Below, one piece after another: positions 59,254 through 64,000 of a DNA stretch of 64,000 bases. The notes below the pieces were generated by a model. It saw only the letters and a list, made by a program, of their open reading frames with translations, had not been told where the DNA came from and did not search any database. Numbering within the stretch: position 1 is the stretch's first letter; each line of letters opens with the position of its first letter. This DNA is from Mytilus californianus. Lineage: Eukaryota > Mollusca > Bivalvia > Mytilida > Mytilidae. The stretch lies in NCBI RefSeq assembly GCF_021869535.1, contig NW_026262593.1, forward strand, positions 51,944,318 to 52,008,317. Direction: 5' to 3'. The position numbers and the translations under genes were made by a program.

Positions 59254-59830
59254 TATATGTTTAAAAGAGGGACGAAAGATACCAGAGGGACAGTCAAACT
59301 CATAGATCGAAAACAAACTGACAACGCCATGGCCAAAAATAAAAAGACAAATAGACAAATAATAGTACAGATGACACAACATAGAAAACTAAAGACTAAG
59401 CAACACGAACCCCACCAAAAAACTGGGGGTGATCTCAGGTGCTCCGGAAGGGTAAGCAGATCCTGCTCCACATGTGGCACCCGTCGTGTTGCTTATGTTA
59501 TTACAAATCCGGTATATAGTCTAATTCGGTAGGTCACATTCGTGAAAAGGGAAGGGTATTGACGTTACGACATAAGGAACATATCCGATATCATCTGTGA
59601 AACGGTTATTCCATAACGGTCAACCAACTCGTGAAGGCGTCCGTAAAATTTACGAAGGGATGATTTCAACTTCACCATTTGGAACTCTTGGTTTTATAGC
59701 TGCCTTGTGAGCAGCAATCCTCTATCAAGGAAATCGTGATAGTAAATACAAGCCCGGAAATATCGTATCAATTAGGAGATATATACTCCGTATGCAGGCG
59801 CTGCTGGAATGTTGCTACATAGAAATGGAA
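59254..59830 (-). mobile_element. retroelement-type dispersed repeat
   Basis: On the minus strand it ends with the complement of AGAGGGACGAAAGATACCAG and ACAGTCAAACTCATAGATCG, a tail I recognise from many mussel transcripts. The upstream part has CACGTGTGGC-like and CTTCACCATTTGGAACTCTTGG sequence. No intact frame. Probably the 3' region of a retroelement. Confidence 0.5.
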
Positions 59831-60233
59831 AGTTTAAATGTATTACGTATTATAGATACAATGGATAAGCGTTGATTATGTTTATATAAAGATACAAGCC
59901 CTGTGTGTCCGTTGTACAGCTGTGTATTATATTCCGGATTCCCAGTGAAGGCATATAAAAATTACAATAGTTAAAGGTAAGGTTTTGAATTAATTCATTT
60001 AGTGAACAGAAATCAGTAATAAGTCAATTTAACCTTAATGAAATTAGGCACACAAAGGAAAAAATTGAATATAATTTGGTGAGTCTATTTCAGCGACAGA
60101 TTTAGGAAGCATTGATTCTAGAAAAAGAAATCACAGTAAATGAATAGGCTGACGTCACGGCAATGTTTTAACAATATCAAACATTCGAATAGTAATATAA
60201 ATAGATAAATGACATGAAAGTGTATTTGATGAG

Positions 60234-60450
60234 ATTCGTTTTATTGAATCAGTATATACCAAGTCCTATATCAATACCTGCAGATTTTTCGTCGGCAAAG
60301 TTTTCATATATACGTCTTCTGAAATAAAGAATACAATTATATTAAATGTCATATTTTCCTTGTACTTAAAATAATGTTTTCCATACTAAATAAGAAACCT
60401 AACTGTTTGAGTCTGATTTTTGTAATATAGTGGAATCATTGTATTAAATT
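60234..60450 (-). other. possible short terminal exon, copy 2
   Basis: On the minus strand a pyrimidine tract ending TTTATTTCAG is followed by 23 codons (R-R-I-Y-E-N-F-A-D-E-K-S-A-G-I-D...) and TGA at about 60252. Its homolog at 57762 has a broken acceptor. No upstream exon with matching phase was identified, so this may be a duplicated repeat rather than a gene. Confidence 0.3.
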
Positions 60451-61124
60451 TCAACCATAATTACAAAAAGACATTCCCAATCTCTTTGTACCTGAATTCT
60501 GATATCAAAACTATCAAGTCTGTTGTAAAATCTGAATAAACGTTTTAGATTTTTCGTTTTGTCTTCTCTTTATTTTAAGATTGCGTGATTCAAAGAATAA
60601 CACCGATAACTACATGAACAAAGAAAAGTAATTTTACTGATATAAACCGTCTTAATATATCAACGGTAACTAGTTTCTTGAAATCAACTCTTTTACCCAA
60701 ACGGTGCATTTCTTTTAAAATCTTTTTTAAAAATAAATGATTAGTTATAATCATCTCATTATTTATTTTCAACTTATGATTGATTCCTGATAGATACGTT
60801 TATGTAGATACGTTTTTGTAGTGGTGTAGGAATAAATAACCTTCGTCCTTAAAAGGTTCTAAAGCTCTATTGGAATTGAATTTGGCAAATCGTTGGCAAG
60901 TGGTACTAAACACCGAAATTATGAAATTTGCACAAGATAAAGTATCAACAATTATGAAAATTATAAATTAGTGAACAATTAACAATCTTCCTTAAAACTG
61001 ATATAACTCTTTCAGATTTATTTGACTTTTGTATAAAAGTTCACTACTGAGAAGTTGTCATTGTTAAATAGTATGTTTTTAAAATAAAATCTATCAAACC
61101 AAAAATATAAGTTCATCAATCATT

Positions 61125-62050
61125 AAGATAAGCTGCGTAACCTTTCAACCTTATCCACCAGCACTATTGGTATATACGTGATATAGTTCAAAGTCAAAAT
61201 TTGATATCCATCCTATATAATTTATGCACGAAATTCCATTTAACTGTTCTTAAACAACTTCCATATCAACAAATCTTTTTTTCATATCTGATGTCACCCT
61301 TATAAAATGAAATGATTTGTAACTTTGCCTATGGCCGAATATGAACAAAAATTAAGCGCTCTTTTTGCGCCTTTGAACCTTTGAATAGAAGGATAATGAA
61401 CGACAAATTGACAGCAACTCTTTCAACGGTACTTTTTCATAGCTGATAATTTGACAATTCTGTTTAAACGGTCTTGATCATTTTTATGTGGAATGTTTAC
61501 TAACATTTAAACAGTATCAATTGTAAGACCCAGATATTCAATCAGTGTAGTTGGACCTTAAGTTTTTTTTCATTTGCAAGTTGGACTCCAATATCTTTGC
61601 AAATTTCATCATACTGATACATCAGTTTTCCACATTCATCCGAATCTGATTTGAAACCACATAAAAAAAATCAAAAAAGTGGTCTATATCATTTATGCCA
61701 GACTCTTTTTAAACCCAATTAAAAAAGGTAGAATTTATTTTTAAAAGAAGCACATGAAATTGAGCAGCCCATTGGAATCGCCTCGGCTATACAGTATTCA
61801 TCTTTAATTTTAAAATCAATTAAGTCTTATTGATAAACTAGGAGTAATCTAAATGATGAATTAATATCAATGTTTCTTATTTAGCACCTTTTCCAAGTTT
61901 TTTTAACCATAGGATAAACGGGTAATTAAACGAAGCCATCTGTTTTCGAAGTAACTTATTCAATAGAACATTTTAGGTCAGATATTGGTTGATTATAAAA
62001 AGGACATGCTATTCCGCCAGATAATATTTTCAGTCTCAATCTGACATCTA
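61125..62050 (-). pseudogene. decayed reverse transcriptase/RNase H of a retrotransposon
   Basis: Read on the minus strand with frame changes and several stops, the order of motifs follows an RT-RNase H polyprotein. There is a fingers region with Q-P-I-S-D-L-K-C-S (about 62000), N-I-D-I-N-S-S-F-R-L-L (about 61850), I-P-M-G-C-S-I-S-C (61751-61783) and D-E-C-G-K-L-M...C-K-D-I-G-V (about 61580-61640). L-G-L-T-I-D-T-V (61511-61534) and H-V-Y-T-N-S-A-G-G of RNase H (61151-61180) follow. The catalytic Asp pair has decayed (D-H-F-F in place of D-D-F-L). The motif style fits DIRS-like or Ty3-related retroelements of marine invertebrates; the exact clade is uncertain. Confidence 0.75.
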
Positions 62051-62235
62051 GCTCCATCAGCATTTGACAAAACAGATTTCCATTTTTTTTATTCATATGG
62101 AATTCTTGGCGCATAATAATTCAAACAAAATCCAAAATAAAACCCATTAAACGATATGTGTCTTTCCTATTCATTGGGACAATCTTTTATGTATATATAA
62201 TAACTCTAACTGTTCAATTTTGATAGATGAATGTC

Positions 62236-62499
62236 TCATCTTCCAAATAACATATTAATCCTTTGATAATTCAGATCCAGTCTGAACTGCAGTAGTTCTG
62301 TTGTGTCTGAGGAGGAGGTAGTATATTTGCTCAACTGGTTGATCTGCTTGTTGTTATTGATCAGAAGCCGCGCGCCTTCTATTCCCTCGTCGTCTCTAAC
62401 CACTGGTGCAACTTTTTGTTTTAGGACGGGTTCTTGATTTCCTGCAGGTGCATCATGAGAAGTAGCAGGTTGTTGATCATCATTATTGTTTATCTTCAT
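62236..62499 (-). CDS. unrecognised 87-residue open frame
   Basis: Not recognised. It has a good start context (AGG before ATG), uses balanced codons and is less AT-rich than its surroundings. It encodes a hydrophilic Asn/Gln-rich protein with no membrane segment and a few charged clusters (V-V-R-D-D-E-G-I-E-G-A-R). It lies about 190 bp upstream of the RT relic on the same strand, so it could be the remnant of an upstream part of that element. It could equally be a lineage-specific small gene. No splice donor of consensus form lies within it. Confidence 0.3.
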   Translation of the reverse strand: MKINNNDDQQPATSHDAPAGNQEPVLKQKVAPVVRDDEGIEGARLLINNNKQINQLSKYTTSSSDTTELLQFRLDLNYQRINMLFGR

Positions 62500-64000
62500 C
62501 CTTAATCTCCGGTGAATATCATTTCTTCTTCTATGCTATTTATAAAATGAAGTCATTATTATTATAATGTTTATGAATATATAAAGATGTTTTGATGTAT
62601 ATATATGCAACATATATCAACAATACATATAAGCTTCGGTTGCATAGCGAAAATTCGTAAATTACACAACTGTTCAGTAATTAAAAAATATATTAGTATG
62701 AATAAGTATGATGTATACATCTAAAGACAGTTATTTATATATAATTACACTCATCAAATTGAACAGCGATTGTAATTGCAATTACATTACATCCCAAGTA
62801 CACTTGTAAAAATCAAGCTTTCTGTAACCTGCTACCAAGTTTAAATCAATGTCATGTTCAGGTAAAAAAAAAAGGCGCAAAATCAAATAATGTAACTAAT
62901 ATTACGGTGACAAGTAAATTTAAAATCTGAAAACTATGGTCAAAGGTCAAAAGGTGGGATTTTAAAAAAAATCAAATTTTTTGGACATTTTGGACAATTT
63001 CTCGGTAGTCCCTCATGATAACTGAGAAAAATTTTCTATGGAATCATGTTCTGGGAAAGTCCCACGAATTCAGCTTGTCATAACTATGCCTGATTGACGG
63101 ATATAAGTGATGTATACACCGCTTCCAACATGTAAAAAAATGGAAAAAAAATTCTTTATCTACGGAAATTATCGACAAAAAATATTCATATTTAATATTA
63201 AGCTATGCAATAATATAAAGATATTTTTAGGAAAGTTTTGTTGAAATGCCATAAAGAACAAAAGGAGAAATAAGTACTGTAAAGTTAACACCCGGTCCAT
63301 GATTTAATAAAAAATGTTAAAATTCATTATTGATTATTTAAACCTAAAAGAATGTTAAGAAACTAAAAAAAAAAGTCTTGATGCATAAATGTTAACAAGA
63401 ACAAGATAGTATATGAAGTTTTTTTTATGTTAATATGTCAATCAGTACAGGAGCAATAGCATATTGAGAACTTGTGTCCCCCTTTTTAGAAAACAAGACA
63501 AACAATGGAATATATATAGCAGACCTGACTAAAACCAATTTGAAAGCCCGATATATATGTGAATTGCAAACAAACACGATTCACTGAGATATTACGCTAC
63601 AAAGGAAGCTTTCTTGGTATTTATTACACTAACACGACATCAATATACACGTCCATTTGAAAAGGTAACGGATGTTATGGTATGTAATACTTCCGATACA
63701 AATATTCGATACAAAAATATCTCCAGTTGGTTTGAAAGCGCACCAATCGCGTCTTTTTTTTGAGAGAGAGATAGAGAGAGAGAGCTCCAACCACATCAAG
63801 TCGGAGGCCACTAACAGCAGAAAACATGAAACATTGGGCATTGAGATTAATAGTTCAATTATCATCCTTATCGTAGCAATCTCTAAACCAGTTTGATGAG
63901 TAAGCTGGTTTCTATAATCACCACTGCCCTGACAACAACAAATGCTGGTGCACGGCAAATTCTGTTCGTAGCACACGCAAAATTTGCAAAAAAAATGTTT
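62500..64000. other. AT-rich sequence, no gene seen
   Basis: A GA microsatellite lies at 63760-63784. The 115-codon minus-strand frame at 63629-63976 crosses it and has no family resemblance. A CAAAGGTCAAAAGGTGGGATTT region near 62940 resembles diverged core repeats. Confidence 0.45.

Noticed and set aside
63629..63976. 115-codon minus-strand frame, cysteine-rich at its start
   Set aside because: It crosses a GA microsatellite, has no recognisable domain and no supporting splice or start context.

Overview
The window looks like nuclear DNA of a bivalve mollusc, most likely a mussel of the genus Mytilus. It is AT-rich, intron-rich and saturated with short mobile elements. It carries tails that I recognise as ubiquitous in Mytilus transcripts, for example GTTGTCTCATTGGCA and the CCCCATTTCCATTCTC tail on the minus strand. 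The species assignment is recognition from memory, not a database result.

Two protein-coding genes can be supported, both on the plus strand. The first is NAD kinase (NADK), read as ten exons from 6342 to 46880. Every junction has GT/AG sites and the codon phases match. They encode 384 residues that align end to end with animal NADK, from the conserved R-x-R-S-L segment to the stop; the first exon or exons lie outside the window or were not recognised. The second is a complete, uninterrupted 655-codon alpha-L-iduronidase (IDUA, glycoside hydrolase family 39) at 9930-11897, inside the 21-kb NADK intron between exons A and B.

The rest is repeats. At 0.16-2.7 kb there are 46-bp and 55-bp minisatellites. 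Helitron-like non-autonomous elements, with a 5' hairpin, central tandem repeats of about 125-170 bp and a 3' subterminal complement of the 5' hairpin, lie at 7.1-8.2, 21.8-25.2, 29.8-30.8, 39.1-40.3, 45.3-46.4, 51.7-52.6 and 56.7-57.4 kb. A Penelope-like retroelement (PLE) on the minus strand occupies 18.4-21.6 kb, with a nearly identical 5'-truncated copy at 32.2-33.2 kb flanked by a 6-bp target duplication. Miniature inverted-repeat elements lie at 4.05, 13.8, 31.2, 34.8, 40.7, 43.7 and 55.8 kb, the one at 43.7 kb inside a SINE. A 2,330-bp transposon with perfect 32-bp terminal inverted repeats occupies 53.3-55.7 kb. A decayed reverse transcriptase/RNase H lies on the minus strand at 61.1-62.05 kb.

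The most unusual pattern is in NADK itself. Tandem arrays straddle or abut several exon-intron boundaries: a 72-bp x4 array at the exon A acceptor, a 60-bp x3 array at the exon B acceptor, and a 51-bp array of about 17 copies made of the end of exon I plus its GTAAGT donor. There is also a relic of the exon H start about 280 bp upstream of exon H, and a duplicated poly(A)-signal region after the stop. Only the correct splice site of each array gives an open reading frame. A perfect 54-bp inverted repeat with a 3-nt loop lies 117 bp after exon C.
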